The translations under genes and the position numbers were made by a program. The notes below the pieces were generated by a model. The model saw only the letters and a program-made list of their open reading frames with translations. It did not search any database and was not told the DNA's origin. A stretch of 44,921 nucleotides of DNA from an uncultured Muribaculaceae bacterium (lineage in GTDB: Bacteria; Bacteroidota; Bacteroidia; Bacteroidales; Muribaculaceae), in contig CAJULY010000020.1 of assembly GCA_910587185.1 (NCBI GenBank), positions 1 to 44,921 on the forward strand, written 5' to 3'. Positions 8,139 through 16,481 of the stretch are shown piece after piece (the stretch's first letter is position 1; the number at the start of each line of letters is the position of its first letter).

Positions 8139-9136
8139 CTCAGATTGTTGTTTTCAGCATTACAGATTGTCTTGTCAAGAATCTCCACGCATTCGCGGGG
8201 ATATTGTCCCTGTGCCGTCTCGCCGGTCAGCAACAGCCAATCGAAACCTTCCATGACGGCAAGCGTTATGTCGCTCAGTTCGGCGCGTGTCGGCGCGGGA
8301 CGCGAAATCATGGACTGAAGTATCTGCGTGGCGAGAATGAGCGGTTTTCCGGCAGCGCGGGCCGCACGGGCCGCACGCAGCTGCTCGGCAGGAATTTCCT
8401 GAAGAGGAATGCTTGTCCCGAGGTCGCCGCGGGCCACGAGAATTCCGTCGCTGGCGGCCACGATCTCTTCGAGATTGTCAAGCGCCTCGCGACATTCTAT
8501 TTTCGAGTAAAGGGCAGTATGGGATCCGGCCAGCAGTTCCCTGACGGCCTCGACATCGCTTGCGGAGCGCACGAAGGAATGGGCGATCATGTCGATACCG
8601 ATCTCGACCGCCACCGCTATGTTAAGACGGTCACGCTCGCTTACGGCAGGAAGGGGAGGCACCGGCATTCCGGGAAACGCTACGGTCTTACGCGAATCGA
8701 GAACGCCACTGTTCGTCGCACGACAACGTATCATCGGCCCTTCGACCGCAACGACTTCAAGAAGGATCTCTCCGTCGTCCATTATGACGGAAGCACCCTC
8801 TCTGACATATTTCTCCAGATTGTCAACGGCAATCCTGATCAGATCCTTTTCAGAGTCCTCGCGGCCCGAACAGAGCGTAAGGGAATCGCCCTCCTTCACC
8901 TCAATCGGCGCGAGGAGCGCTGTGGTGCGCATCTCGGGGCCTTTGGTGTCCATGAGTATCTTTATCCCGGGATTGACCCGACGTATAAGAGTCACCATGC
9001 TCCGGAAAACTTCGGGAGAAACATGGGCCGAATTAATTCTGACGCCTTTCATACCGGCGCCGTTCAGCATGGCCACGAAATCCTCCGTGCACCGTATATC
9101 GGCGACAGTGGCCATTATGGAAGTGTCTGTATTCAT
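8123..9136 (-). CDS. pyk: Short pyruvate kinase lacking the C-terminal domain
   Basis: Pyruvate kinase transfers phosphate from phosphoenolpyruvate to ADP. This product has 337 residues against about 470 in ordinary bacterial enzymes; it ends just after the end of the barrel (TGETAQGQYPRECVEIL), so the C-terminal allosteric and interface domain is missing. Catalytic features remain: R33 and N35, DTKGPE (63-68), SKIE with K212 and E214, GDLG with D238, ATQ at 269-271 and PTRAE. The N-terminal strand is degenerate (MATVADIRCT in place of the usual TIGPAS), and the RxNxSH motif reads RINSAH, so the potassium-site serine is alanine. Whether it is active is unclear. It overlaps aroQ by 4 bases. 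Confidence 0.85.
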   Translation of the reverse strand: MNTDTSIMATVADIRCTEDFVAMLNGAGMKGVRINSAHVSPEVFRSMVTLIRRVNPGIKILMDTKGPEMRTTALLAPIEVKEGDSLTLCSGREDSEKDLIRIAVDNLEKYVREGASVIMDDGEILLEVVAVEGPMIRCRATNSGVLDSRKTVAFPGMPVPPLPAVSERDRLNIAVAVEIGIDMIAHSFVRSASDVEAVRELLAGSHTALYSKIECREALDNLEEIVAASDGILVARGDLGTSIPLQEIPAEQLRAARAARAAGKPLILATQILQSMISRPAPTRAELSDITLAVMEGFDWLLLTGETAQGQYPRECVEILDKTICNAENNNLRCLIS

Positions 9137-9561
9137 AACGCTTTCAGGGCTTCTATTGCAAGTCTGTAACTGTCAAGTCCGAATCCGGCGATTACTCCGC
9201 GGCAGACGGGACCGATGAGCGACGTGTGGCGTATCGGTTCACGTGAAGCGACATTGCTTATATGGACCTCTATTACCGGCACATCGACAGCCGCTATCGC
9301 ATCGGCTATAGCGAGCGACGTGTGGGTATAGGCGCCGGCATTGAGCACTATTCCGTCGCAGCTTTTCTCGGGATAGCCGCAACGGTGGATCTCGTCTATG
9401 ATCGCCCCCTCATGGTTGCTCTGGAAATATTCTATGGGGGTGTCGGGATAACGTTCGCGCAACGAACGCAGACATGACTCCATCGAGTCAGAGCCGTAAA
9501 TGGCCGGCTCGCGGTGGCCCAGAAGATTGAGGTTAGGACCGTTTATAATAAGTATTTTCAT
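9133..9561 (-). CDS. aroQ: Type II 3-dehydroquinate dehydratase
   Basis: AroQ dehydrates 3-dehydroquinate to 3-dehydroshikimate, step 3 of the shikimate pathway; aroK, step 5, is at 16.5 kb. The 142-residue protein has the type II hallmarks: NGPNLNLLGHREPAIYG (residues 6-22, with the catalytic tyrosine), the QSNHEGAIID segment, NAGAYTHTSLAIADA and the catalytic-histidine motif EVHISNVASREPIRHTS. The ATG at 9561 begins the family-typical MKILIINGPNLN; upstream in-frame codons add unconserved sequence. It lies 13 bases after the small membrane gene. Confidence 0.95.
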   Translation of the reverse strand: MKILIINGPNLNLLGHREPAIYGSDSMESCLRSLRERYPDTPIEYFQSNHEGAIIDEIHRCGYPEKSCDGIVLNAGAYTHTSLAIADAIAAVDVPVIEVHISNVASREPIRHTSLIGPVCRGVIAGFGLDSYRLAIEALKAL

Positions 9562-9574
9562 AAGGGGTAATGTT

Positions 9575-9856
9575 TCATGATAATCCAAGCGGCGTTGTCG
9601 CCAGAAGCCACACGGAGACATGTGACATAATCATCAGTAGCAGAAGGATCCAGGCGAGAGCGTGACGCTGGGGATAACACTGGTAGGCCAGATAGGCGGC
9701 CACCAGACAATAGAAAGGATAGATCCAGAGAAGCGCGCGGACAATCGGGAGATCGGGACAGTCCGACAGCAGAAACGGGAACTGAAAGACCGGCAACAGG
9801 ATGATGACGATCAGGACGATCATCCATTTCGGGGTGGAAGGAGGCGCAGGCATCAT
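9575..9856 (-). CDS. Small three-helix membrane protein
   Basis: A 93-residue protein of unknown function. Three hydrophobic stretches (about residues 11-30, 38-59 and 66-86) suggest three membrane helices, with a short N-terminal MMPAPPSTPK tail. Its ATG overlaps the TGA of the upstream epimerase gene (ATGA at 9856-9853), and aroQ starts 13 bases after its end, so it is a genuine operon member. No motif points to a function. Confidence 0.7.
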   Translation of the reverse strand: MMPAPPSTPKWMIVLIVIILLPVFQFPFLLSDCPDLPIVRALLWIYPFYCLVAAYLAYQCYPQRHALAWILLLLMIMSHVSVWLLATTPLGLS

Positions 9857-10902
9857 TTGTGTCCGCCCTCCGCGGCTCCATTCTTTTCCCGGAGATATGC
9901 CTCGACTGTCAGTCTGACGCCCTCGTCGAGAGGATAACGCGAAGTGAAACCGAAATCCCTCACGGCATCGCTGACATCGCAGTTCCAGTTGCGCTGTTTC
10001 ATTATCTTGAATTTATCTCGGTTCAGGGTCGAGGGTTTTCCCTTGAAAACTCCCCACCGCTCGGCTACGACCGAGGCGCCATAGACCATCCAGAGCGGCA
10101 GACGGAAAGGAATGACCCAGCGGCCACCGAGATGACGGGCCACAATGCGGCGGAATTCCTTCTGGGAATATGCCCGGGATTCGGATATGATGTATTTCTT
10201 TTTCAGGGCGCCCGGAGCTACGATGGCATCGAACATCGCGTTGACCAGATCCTCGACATAGACAAATGTCAGCATCTGCCGGCGGAAACCGACTCCGAAA
10301 TCGAAATGACGGTCAATCGACTCGATCATCATCAGATAATCTTTCTCATGAGGGCCATAGACTCCTGTCGGGCGGAATATCGTCCATGGAATGTCGGGAC
10401 ATGTCTCGAGAAAAGTCTCGGCCTTAATTTTCGACACACCGTAGCGGGTGTTGGGCTGCGGAATGGAACGTGAGGTCAGCGGCTCATATCCCTTTTCGTC
10501 GCCGGGTCCGATGGCGCTCAGGGAGCTCATGTAGAGAAACCGGTCGGGAATCATCGACGCCTTGCGCAACGCTTCTATGAAATTGCAGAGATAGATATAG
10601 TTGATGCGGTTGAAATCAAGGAAATTGACGCATTTCGTCGCTCCGAGATTATATATGATGTAATCCCAGCGCTCACCTTCAGGCAAAGCGTCGCGCAGTC
10701 TCGCGGCGAGGGATTGCTCGTCGTCATAGTCGAGCACCACGAATTTAAGGCGTTCATCGTCAAGATAACGCCGCGATGTGCTCTCGCGAACAGCCACGTA
10801 GGTCTCATAGCCAAGTTCAAGCGATTTCCGCGCGATGAAACCGCCTATGAATCCTCCGGCTCCGACAACCAGCAGCTTTTTCTTCTGTTTAATATCATTC
10901 AT
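9853..10902 (-). CDS. NAD-dependent epimerase/dehydratase (extended SDR)
   Basis: A 349-residue extended short-chain dehydrogenase/reductase. The nucleotide-binding motif GAGGFIG is near residues 14-20, the active-site serine region is LYMSSLSAIGPG, and the YxxxK pair is in RYGVSKIKAE. FRPTGVYGPHEKDYL and the C-terminal substrate region fit NAD-sugar epimerases and related steroid or flavanone reductases. The substrate is unknown. The ATG at 10902 begins MNDIKQKKKLLVVGAGG; a promoter -7 box at 10909-10916 excludes the longer start at 10950. It heads the operon with aroQ, pyk and the methyltransferase. Confidence 0.85.
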   Translation of the reverse strand: MNDIKQKKKLLVVGAGGFIGGFIARKSLELGYETYVAVRESTSRRYLDDERLKFVVLDYDDEQSLAARLRDALPEGERWDYIIYNLGATKCVNFLDFNRINYIYLCNFIEALRKASMIPDRFLYMSSLSAIGPGDEKGYEPLTSRSIPQPNTRYGVSKIKAETFLETCPDIPWTIFRPTGVYGPHEKDYLMMIESIDRHFDFGVGFRRQMLTFVYVEDLVNAMFDAIVAPGALKKKYIISESRAYSQKEFRRIVARHLGGRWVIPFRLPLWMVYGASVVAERWGVFKGKPSTLNRDKFKIMKQRNWNCDVSDAVRDFGFTSRYPLDEGVRLTVEAYLREKNGAAEGGHK

Positions 10903-10908
10903 ACAATG

Positions 10909-10940
10909 CAAATGTACCAAAAATTGCGAAAAAAGACAAT
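10909..10940 (-). promoter_or_regulatory. Promoter of the epimerase-aroQ-pyk operon
   Basis: Minus strand ATTG (10940-10937), 20 bases, TACATTTG (10916-10909). The -7 box ends 6 bases before the ATG at 10902, predicting almost no leader. Confidence 0.5.
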
Positions 10941-10966
10941 CTTTGACCAATCATTTGACACAACGG

Positions 10967-10997
10967 TTGCGTTTATCATGCGGATTCACTAATTTTG
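10967..10997 (+). promoter_or_regulatory. recF promoter
   Basis: TTG (10967-10969), 20 bases, TAATTTTG (10990-10997), then only 4 bases to the recF ATG at 11002. The predicted transcription start coincides with the start codon. Confidence 0.5.
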
Positions 10998-11001
10998 TAG
11001 T

Positions 11002-12129
11002 ATGCATCTGGATCATCTTTCTCTGACCAATTTCAAAAACATCTCCGAGGCCCGGCTCGATTTTTCCCCGAAAATAAACTGTTTTCTGGGCAACAACGGC
11101 ATGGGCAAGAGCAACCTGCTCGACGCCATATTCTACCTGAGTTTCTGCCGCAGTTTTTCAGGCATGACAGATGCCATGCTGATGAAAAGAGGGGAGGATT
11201 TCACAATGGCGAAGGCTTCCTATACCCGGCGAGGCGCCGACGAGGAACTGACCCTCGGAATGGCGCGAGGAAAGCGCAAGAGCCTCAAGCGCGGCGGCAA
11301 GGAATACAACCGGCTTAGCGAACACATAGGCCTTTTTCCCATAGTCATGGCCGCGCCGCAGGACATCGACCTCATCCGCGGGGCCGGAGAGGAGCGCCGG
11401 CGCTGGATGAACATGGTCATCTCGCAGAGCGACAAGCGCTATCTCGACGCGCTCATTCGTTATAACGCCGGACTGGAGCAGCGTAACCGCCTGCTCAGAG
11501 CCGGGATAGTTGATAACATGCTCTACGAGGCCATCGAGAGAAGCATGGACGCCGTGGCGCGCTACATCCACCAGGCCCGCAGCGAATGGGTTGACAATCT
11601 GAGCCGCATAGCTTCGGGCTACTACAAGGCGATTGCGGGCGACGAGGCCGAGAGCATAGGGCTCTCTTTCCGCGGCTCTCTCGACTCCCCCGAGGCGGGA
11701 GAGGAGAAGAGCCTCCTCAAGCTCCTCGACAGCGCGCGGCGACACGACGAGGCGGTGCGTCACACAGGAGTAGGGCCTCACCGTGACGACATAATCCTGA
11801 CTCTTGACGGAATGCCGATGCGCCGCACAGGGTCGCAGGGCCAATGCAAAACGTTCACCACCGCCCTGCGCCTGGCTCAATACGATTTCCTCCACGAGGC
11901 AACCGGACTTCGCCCTCTGCTGCTGCTCGACGATGTGTTCGACAAGCTCGACAGCACGCGAGTTGAACGCATAATGAAACTCGTCACCGGCGAAGACTTC
12001 GGCCAGATTTTTGTAACTGACACCAACCGCGACCATCTCGACGAGATAATGCGCCACACGGCCGGAAGCTACACTTTATGGTCGGTTGAAAACGGACGTT
12101 TCACCAAAATGACCGCTCAGGATTCATGA
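11002..12129 (+). CDS. recF: DNA replication and repair protein RecF
   Basis: RecF is an SMC-like ABC ATPase that, with RecO and RecR, loads RecA at single-strand gaps. The 375-residue protein starts with MHLDHLSLTNFKNISEARL, the Walker A motif GNNGMGKSN is near residues 29-37, the signature is RTGSQGQCKTFTTALRLAQ, and Walker B with the D-loop is PLLLLDDVFDKLDSTRVERI. Length and order are normal. Its TGA overlaps the ATG of the next gene, the DUF721/DciA gene, coupling recombination and replication functions. Confidence 0.95.
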   Translation: MHLDHLSLTNFKNISEARLDFSPKINCFLGNNGMGKSNLLDAIFYLSFCRSFSGMTDAMLMKRGEDFTMAKASYTRRGADEELTLGMARGKRKSLKRGGKEYNRLSEHIGLFPIVMAAPQDIDLIRGAGEERRRWMNMVISQSDKRYLDALIRYNAGLEQRNRLLRAGIVDNMLYEAIERSMDAVARYIHQARSEWVDNLSRIASGYYKAIAGDEAESIGLSFRGSLDSPEAGEEKSLLKLLDSARRHDEAVRHTGVGPHRDDIILTLDGMPMRRTGSQGQCKTFTTALRLAQYDFLHEATGLRPLLLLDDVFDKLDSTRVERIMKLVTGEDFGQIFVTDTNRDHLDEIMRHTAGSYTLWSVENGRFTKMTAQDS

Positions 12130-12416
12130 AACGCACCGAACCGCAATCAGTCGGCGAAATTATCCGCGAAGGCTTCCGACGCGCCGGAATGACTTCGATG
12201 GTCGCCCAGCAGCGCGCCTGCTATCTCTGGCCCGAAATAGTCGGTCCCGGAATCAACCGCTATACGTTCAAGCGCTACGTCGATAACGGGGTGCTCCACG
12301 TCTATATGACTTCCTCGGTGCTTAAAAACGAACTTTCTTTCAACCGCTCGGCCCTCGTAGAACAGATCAACCGTGCCGTGGGCGAGCAGGCGATCACCTC
12401 AATAATATTTCACTGA
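12126..12416 (+). CDS. DUF721/DciA-family protein (helicase-loading factor candidate)
   Basis: A 96-residue DUF721 protein. DciA, the characterised member of this family, is the ancestral bacterial loader of the DnaB helicase at oriC in species lacking DnaC. Conserved features here are the N-terminal helix SVGEIIREGFRRAGM, a tryptophan-containing WPEIVGPGI segment and the beta-rich NGVLHVYMTSSVLKNELSF, which fit the KH-like DciA core. It is short and lacks the disordered extension of proteobacterial DciA. Its start overlaps the recF stop codon. The helicase-loading role is by family. Confidence 0.85.
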   Translation: MKRTEPQSVGEIIREGFRRAGMTSMVAQQRACYLWPEIVGPGINRYTFKRYVDNGVLHVYMTSSVLKNELSFNRSALVEQINRAVGEQAITSIIFH

Positions 12417-12419
12417 ACA

Positions 12420-12899
12420 ATGACAGAACCCTCATACCTTCATTCAGACAATCCGCGCGTGGCTGCGGCCAAACATCCGTTCCGCCACTGCCTCCCCGTG
12501 CAGATCCGGTTCACTGACATCGACATGCTCGGCCACCTGAACAACAATGTCTATCTGACATTCATGGATCTGGCGAAAATAGAATATTTCACAGCGGTCA
12601 GCGGCCGGAAAATACAGGCCACAGACCTGAGAATGGTCGTGGTCAACGTGAACTGCGATTTTCTCTCGCCTTCGTTCATGGGCGACAATCTCGAAGTCTG
12701 GACCCAGACCACACGCATAGGCAACCGCAGCCTCCATCTCGAACAGCGCATCGTTGACCGCAACACCGGCATAACAAAGTGCATCGGACGCACAGTGATG
12801 GCAGGCTATGACCCGGCGACAGCTCTCGGAGCCGATCTGGACGCTCAGTGGGTAGCCGAGACGGAAGAATTCGAGCAAAGAAGACTGCGCAATGTTTGA
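12420..12899 (+). CDS. Hotdog-fold acyl-CoA thioesterase
   Basis: A 159-residue single hotdog domain of the YbgC/FadM-like (4HBT) type, which hydrolyses acyl-CoA or acyl-ACP thioesters. The active-site region VQIRFTDIDMLGHLNNNVYL (about residues 24-43) contains the conserved aspartate and the HLNN loop, and the long helix DLAKIEYFTA follows. Length is ordinary. It starts 3 bases after dciA and ends 8 bases inside the MscS gene, so all four genes form one transcript. Physiological substrate unknown. Confidence 0.88.
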   Translation: MTEPSYLHSDNPRVAAAKHPFRHCLPVQIRFTDIDMLGHLNNNVYLTFMDLAKIEYFTAVSGRKIQATDLRMVVVNVNCDFLSPSFMGDNLEVWTQTTRIGNRSLHLEQRIVDRNTGITKCIGRTVMAGYDPATALGADLDAQWVAETEEFEQRRLRNV

Positions 12900-14070
12900 T
12901 TCACTGAAACTTCTGCTGTCGCAGAATATCAGCGGCCCACACCAGGGCGTGGTGATCGACGTGATCCTGCTGGCGGCTATCGCCGTCACGGCGGTGGCCG
13001 GTTATTTCGCTGCAAAGGGACTGCTCAACATCCTTGACCGAATAGTCAGAAAGACACCGACGGAATGGGACGACGACCTGCTTAACCGGCGTTTCATACG
13101 CGGAATGGCGCAACTTGCGCCCGCACTGCTGATCAGCTGGCTGCTTCCCAACTTTTTCGATGAGCGGCTGGCGGTCCATCATTGGGCGAAGATACTGACG
13201 TCCTTCTACATTGTCTGGGCCGTCGTCCATATTGTCAACGTTACCCTCTCGAACCTTTACAACGCGCTCGCCCGGCGTCCGCGCATGAAATCCTACGCCG
13301 TCAAAGGCGTTTTCCAGATGGGCAAACTCATCTCCATAGCTCTGGGAGTGATTGTCGGGCTGAGCATCCTGATCGGGAAAACCCCGCTTGCGATAATCAC
13401 CGCAGTGGGAGCATCGGCGGCGGTGCTAATGCTCGTGTTCCGCGACACCATTCTCGGTCTTGTCGCATCCGTGCAGCTCACCGCCAACGAAATGGTCCAC
13501 CGGGGCGACTGGATAACCGCTCCGAAATATGACGTGAACGGAGAGGTTATAGATGTCTCGCTGACAACCGTGAAAGTGCGCAACTGGGACAATTCTATCT
13601 CGACCATCCCACCCTATTCGCTTGTATCCGATTCGTTCCGCAACTATCAGGCCATGCGCGATTCGGGAGGCCGGCGCGTGGAACGGTCTGTGCTCATCGA
13701 CATGAATACCGTCCGTTTCCTTTCCGATAAAGAGAGAACCGAACTTACCGAAGAAGGATTTCTTGAAGGGGTGGAGCTGCCGGAAGGCAGCCGCATCATC
13801 AATCTCGGGCTGCTGCGCCGTCATCTGGAGAAATATCTTCACGAGTCACCGCTCGTGAACCACGAGATGACCTGCATGGTGCGCGAGATGGAGCCCACGC
13901 CTACGGGCGTTCCCCTTCAGGTCTATTTCTTCACGCGCGAAGTGGAATGGACAGCCTACGAAAGCATTCAGAGCGATTTCATGGACTATCTCTATGCCGT
14001 CGTGCGACGCTTCGGGCTATCCGTTTTCCAGTCTCCGGCCGGCTCGGACCTTCTCGCGCTCGGAAAATGA
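12892..14070 (+). CDS. MscS-family mechanosensitive ion channel
   Basis: A 392-residue inner-membrane protein similar to the YbdG branch of MscS channels, which open under membrane tension during hypo-osmotic shock. About five membrane helices are predicted (near residues 19-40, 65-82, 95-115, 143-163 and 168-192). The pore-lining and beta-domain region follows, with ILGLVASVQLTANEMVHRGD and the hallmark VEVIDVSLTTVKVRNWDN-like stretch (here GEVIDVSLTTVKVRNWDN), then a soluble C-terminal domain of about 150 residues. An independent mscL lies just downstream, so the two osmotic safety valves are neighbours. Confidence 0.88.
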   Translation: MFDSLKLLLSQNISGPHQGVVIDVILLAAIAVTAVAGYFAAKGLLNILDRIVRKTPTEWDDDLLNRRFIRGMAQLAPALLISWLLPNFFDERLAVHHWAKILTSFYIVWAVVHIVNVTLSNLYNALARRPRMKSYAVKGVFQMGKLISIALGVIVGLSILIGKTPLAIITAVGASAAVLMLVFRDTILGLVASVQLTANEMVHRGDWITAPKYDVNGEVIDVSLTTVKVRNWDNSISTIPPYSLVSDSFRNYQAMRDSGGRRVERSVLIDMNTVRFLSDKERTELTEEGFLEGVELPEGSRIINLGLLRRHLEKYLHESPLVNHEMTCMVREMEPTPTGVPLQVYFFTREVEWTAYESIQSDFMDYLYAVVRRFGLSVFQSPAGSDLLALGK

Positions 14071-14119
14071 AAACCCTTCCTGTAGCTTTGGGGCCAAAAC
14101 AAAAGCTGCAGGCAGTATG

Positions 14120-14149
14120 TTTCACTACAGTACAAATTGTTTAACTTTG
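14120..14149 (+). promoter_or_regulatory. mscL promoter
   Basis: TTTC (14120-14123), 18 bases, TAACTTTG (14142-14149); a start near 14155 gives a leader of about 27 bases. mscL therefore appears to be transcribed separately from mscS. Confidence 0.45.
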
Positions 14150-14181
14150 CATATCAGTTCAACTATAAATCAATAAGAGAA

Positions 14182-14619
14182 ATGTCGTTTCTGAAAGATT
14201 TCAAAGAGTTTGCCATGAAAGGCAACATCATCGACATGGCTGTCGGTGTGATCATAGGTGGCGCCTTCGGTGCCATAGTCAGCTCACTTGTCAATGACAT
14301 AATCATGCCGGTTGTGTCGCTCGTCACCGGTGGTGACGGCCTCAAGAACCTGAAATATGTCATCGTACATGCCAAAGACGCCGCGGACGGAGTGGCAGCC
14401 GTCGAGGAAGTAGCCATAAATTATGGCATTTTCATCCAGAACATCGTTGACTTCCTGATCATAGCGTTCAGTATCTTCGTGGCTCTCCGCGTCATCATGA
14501 AGTTCAAGAAGAAAGAAAAAGAGGAAGAAGCTGCCGCGCCGGCTCCGGAACCTTCGAAGGAAGAGGTGCTTCTCACCGAAATCCGCGACCTTCTCAAGCA
14601 GCAGGCAGAGAAAAAATAA
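14182..14619 (+). CDS. mscL: Large-conductance mechanosensitive channel
   Basis: MscL forms a homopentameric pore that opens near lytic membrane tension. The 145-residue product has the amphipathic N-helix MSFLKDFKEFAMKGNIIDMA, the first transmembrane helix with the tightly packed constriction (GVIIGGAFGAIVSSLVNDII, residues about 22-41), a periplasmic loop, a second helix (about 93-113) and a charged cytoplasmic bundle ending KEEVLLTEIRDLLKQQAEKK. The ATG at 14182 matches the family start; an upstream in-frame start would fall before the predicted transcription start. Confidence 0.96.
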   Translation: MSFLKDFKEFAMKGNIIDMAVGVIIGGAFGAIVSSLVNDIIMPVVSLVTGGDGLKNLKYVIVHAKDAADGVAAVEEVAINYGIFIQNIVDFLIIAFSIFVALRVIMKFKKKEKEEEAAAPAPEPSKEEVLLTEIRDLLKQQAEKK

Positions 14620-14636
14620 GCGGCAAGCTCCGGATC

Positions 14637-15284
14637 CTACTTGCGACCGAAGTCAGCAGGTATCTCACCCCACTTATCCGTGTCCCATTTGAGGATTCGG
14701 TTTGTGGGGTGATGTGTCTGTATCCACGCCTCGGCTCTCGCCACGAGTTCCCGGATCTTTTTGTTGTCCTCGGTCGGCGCCACAGTGGTTTTCGCCTTGC
14801 GGTTTCTGACCCACGACATCGCCGTGCGTGAGTCGGAATAGATCGTCACGTCTCCGCGTCCCGCCTTCGCCAGCATGGCAAGCGCGTGGACAAGCGCCAG
14901 AAACTCGCCCATATTGTTCGATCCTCCCTCGAGCGGCCCGACATGGAAGAGTTCGCGGCCTGTCGATATATCGACCCCGCGGTATTCGACCGGACCCGGA
15001 TTACGGCTGCAGGCGGCATCCACGGCGATCGCTCCCGGAACAATCTCAGGAATAGCCGCATAATTGACGATGGGGCGCGTCTGCCGGCTCATTGCGCGGA
15101 ATATGTTGAGATATTCGTCTGGATCGCCCCTGTAGGCCGCGACGGCCTCTTCCTGCGAATCGAAACTCTTATATTTAGCTCCGGGGAAATTGTCGGTCTG
15201 GATGCGACATTCCTCCCATGAATCATATACTCCCGGCGAATGACCGGCCCAGACTACATAGAATTTTCTTCTTCTCGGTGCCAT
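14637..15284 (-). CDS. rnhA: Ribonuclease H with N-terminal viroplasmin domain
   Basis: This 215-residue RNase HI cleaves the RNA strand of RNA-DNA hybrids. The N-terminal viroplasmin/RNHLS domain (residues about 6-52, KFYVVWAGHSPGVYDSWEEC and the FDSQEEAVAAY strand) binds hybrids. The catalytic domain shows D89 in AVDAACSRNPG, E127 in NNMGEF, D151 in IYSDSRTA and a late aspartate in WDTDKWGEI. It is the last gene of the aroK operon, 6 bases after the alanine-dehydrogenase-like gene, and converges on mscL with an 18-base gap. Confidence 0.9.
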   Translation of the reverse strand: MAPRRRKFYVVWAGHSPGVYDSWEECRIQTDNFPGAKYKSFDSQEEAVAAYRGDPDEYLNIFRAMSRQTRPIVNYAAIPEIVPGAIAVDAACSRNPGPVEYRGVDISTGRELFHVGPLEGGSNNMGEFLALVHALAMLAKAGRGDVTIYSDSRTAMSWVRNRKAKTTVAPTEDNKKIRELVARAEAWIQTHHPTNRILKWDTDKWGEIPADFGRK

Positions 15285-15290
15285 GACTCG

Positions 15291-16481
15291 TCAGGATAAT
15301 GTGAGGAAAATCCGAATATCGACACCCCGTCGGCCGAAAAAGTCTGCGACACGCCGGTTGACGATCTTGCCCAGGAAGGTGAACACGGCACATTGCAGGC
15401 CGTCCTGGAGAGTCAGCGCATTGGTCACGCCCTCGCAGTCGGTCAGCTGGTTGAACATAGTGACAAACGTATTGCTCAGGGCCATGGCCGCCGTTCGCGC
15501 AACCGTGCTGCCGGCATTGACATAACATGCGCGTGACGGTTCGGTGGGCGATATGTCGAGCGGGGAGGCGAGAGCCATGTCTATGACAGGGAGCGAGGGG
15601 AAAGCCTTGCCGGGATCATCGGTGAGATCAAACACAATAACTCCTTTTTTCATGCATGCCACCTCATCGCTGTCGAACCTATGGGCAGGATTTATGCTTG
15701 AGTAGATTATGACATCGGCAGTGCGTATGGCGTTCGAAAGCACGCGGGGATGCATCGCGGAAGTAATAACCGAAGGCCCGAGTTCATGAGAGGCCGCGCG
15801 AAGCCGATAGATGTCATGGTCGAACATTCTGACGAGCGCACCCGCTCCCGAGGCTGAACGTGCCGCCGAACAGGCGCCTATGTCACTGCCAATGATGACT
15901 ACCTCACACGGACCGACACCTGCCACTCCTCCAAGCAGTATGCCCTTTCCATGGACGGAATCGGCCAGAAACGAAGAGGCCCGCGACAATGCGGCCCTGC
16001 CGTCTATCTCCGACAGAATGTCGCCGAAAGGCCGGTTGCCGCGGTCGTCACGGATGAGATCTATAGCCAGCGCTATGACGTGGCGGTCAAGAAGCGCCAC
16101 AAGCACCTCGGAGGGCAAGCGCGAAAGAGATAGCAGAGTCAGAAGGAGCGCTCCGCGACGCAGCATCCTGACATCGGAGCATTTGAGAGTGGCGAGATGA
16201 ATGACTATATCGGCTCCGAAAGCTTCGGAACGCGAACAGATCCTCACTCCGGCCGAACTATACTGGCCGTCGGTATAATGGATGGACTCGGCGGCTCCCG
16301 CCTCCATCATGACAGAGAATCCCTGATCGATCAACATTCTCGCCCCCTCCGGAGTCAAGGGGAAACGGCGTTCGGAACGGTCGTGACATTTAGGGAGTCC
16401 GATGGAAAAGAGGCGTCGTCGGGAAGCGACACTCACGGGTTGTTCCTGCGGAGTGGCCGCAGGTGAAGCATTCATGGTCAT
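15291..16481 (-). CDS. Alanine dehydrogenase/transhydrogenase-like protein with altered active site
   Basis: A 396-residue protein with the AlaDh/PNT fold: an N-terminal substrate domain (PLTPEGARMLIDQGFSVMME) and a Rossmann domain with a VVIIGSDIGACSAARSASG nucleotide loop (near residues 210-228). True alanine dehydrogenases reversibly deaminate L-alanine with NAD. Here the KVKEP lysine aligns with A97 (IHLATL) and the catalytic histidine of the LHLA motif aligns with S118 (LLSLS); only the early arginine (R38/R39) is kept. It may bind NAD without alanine dehydrogenase activity. It overlaps aroK by 4 bases. Confidence 0.75.
   Translation of the reverse strand: MTMNASPAATPQEQPVSVASRRRLFSIGLPKCHDRSERRFPLTPEGARMLIDQGFSVMMEAGAAESIHYTDGQYSSAGVRICSRSEAFGADIVIHLATLKCSDVRMLRRGALLLTLLSLSRLPSEVLVALLDRHVIALAIDLIRDDRGNRPFGDILSEIDGRAALSRASSFLADSVHGKGILLGGVAGVGPCEVVIIGSDIGACSAARSASGAGALVRMFDHDIYRLRAASHELGPSVITSAMHPRVLSNAIRTADVIIYSSINPAHRFDSDEVACMKKGVIVFDLTDDPGKAFPSLPVIDMALASPLDISPTEPSRACYVNAGSTVARTAAMALSNTFVTMFNQLTDCEGVTNALTLQDGLQCAVFTFLGKIVNRRVADFFGRRGVDIRIFLTLS

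Noticed and set aside
14620..14660. A GCAAG/CTTGC inverted repeat between mscL and RNase H, considered as a terminator
   Set aside because: Only five pairs and no T-run on either strand.
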